From: Patulibacter sp.
Lineage (GTDB): Bacteria; Actinomycetota; Thermoleophilia; Solirubrobacterales; Solirubrobacteraceae
Length of the DNA: 5,173 bases
Direction of reading: 5' to 3'
NCBI GenBank assembly: GCA_023268575.1
Contig: JALRCL010000309.1
Span: 1 to 5,173 of the forward strand
Shown in pieces: positions 5,078 to 5,173 of this stretch. A program made the translations under genes and the position numbers. The notes below the pieces were generated by a model, which saw only the letters and a program-made list of their open reading frames with translations, ran no database searches and was not told the origin of the DNA. The stretch's first letter is position 1; each line of letters starts with the position of its first letter.

Positions 5078-5173
5078 GAGGTGCAGAGCGAACTCGCACC
5101 GCTCCAGCGGTACCAGCGGCCGTAGCGGCCCCCGGGCTTCTTCACCGCGCGGAACTTCAGGCTCCGGTACGCC
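5062..5173 (-). CDS. C-terminal 36 residues of a convergent gene, function unknown
   Basis: On the minus strand an open frame enters from the window edge and ends at a TGA (plus-strand TCA, 5062-5064). It encodes AYRSLKFRAVKKPGG, RYGRWYRWSGASS and LCTSPFGG. About 33 of its 36 codons end in G or C, far more than in the competing plus-strand frame, which supports real coding. The segment is basic and aromatic (four Tyr/Trp within seven residues) with one Cys near the end. I do not recognise the family from this much. It faces hslR and stops 174 bases beyond the hslR stop, with the 51-bp array between them. No start is visible. Confidence 0.6.
   Translation of the reverse strand, partial: AYRSLKFRAVKKPGGRYGRWYRWSGASSLCTSPFGG

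Noticed and set aside
4713..5099. Minus-strand repeat-containing frames across the 51-bp array
   Set aside because: They are readings of the array in antisense. The supported minus-strand gene stops at 5062 and uses a different frame.

Overview
This window is very GC-rich DNA (most third codon positions are G or C), apparently from an actinomycete-type bacterium. RecB and RecD both carry motif sequences of actinobacterial flavour, and the gene order fits the recC-recB-recD layout known from that phylum. A deep-branching high-GC lineage such as Thermoleophilia is possible, but that is a guess; nothing here fixes the genus. I see no phage, transposon, CRISPR, tRNA or rRNA signature.

Positions 1-2244 hold the 3' two thirds or so of recB (the start lies upstream): the last helicase motifs, a long low-complexity tether containing a 45-bp tandem repeat, and the RecB-family nuclease domain. 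That nuclease domain has an unusual insertion of about 80 residues between two catalytic aspartates. Positions 2309-4219 hold a complete recD. A 23-codon open frame (2241-2312) sits between them and overlaps both neighbours by ATGA stop/start junctions. It has a Shine-Dalgarno sequence and recD does not, so it may couple recD translation to recB. RecB and RecD are subunits of the RecBCD helicase/nuclease that processes double-strand DNA ends; recC is presumably just upstream.

Positions 4220-4464 are intergenic. They are dominated by four tandem 37-bp units, each centred on the perfect palindrome GACTCGAGTC, and are visibly less GC-rich than the genes. Next comes hslR (4465-4887), an S4-domain RNA-binding protein of the Hsp15 family, which in E. 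coli binds 50S subunits carrying stalled peptidyl-tRNA.

The end of hslR lies inside a second, unrelated array of 51-bp units (about 4858-5050). The unit is exactly 17 codons, and the hslR stop codon is a single-base difference (T in unit 1, C in units 2-4). Each complete unit contains an inverted repeat. The window closes with the 3' end of a convergent minus-strand gene (5062-5173, product unknown). The main points of interest are the two arrays bracketing hslR, the recB/recD coupling frame, and the low-complexity insertion in the RecB nuclease.
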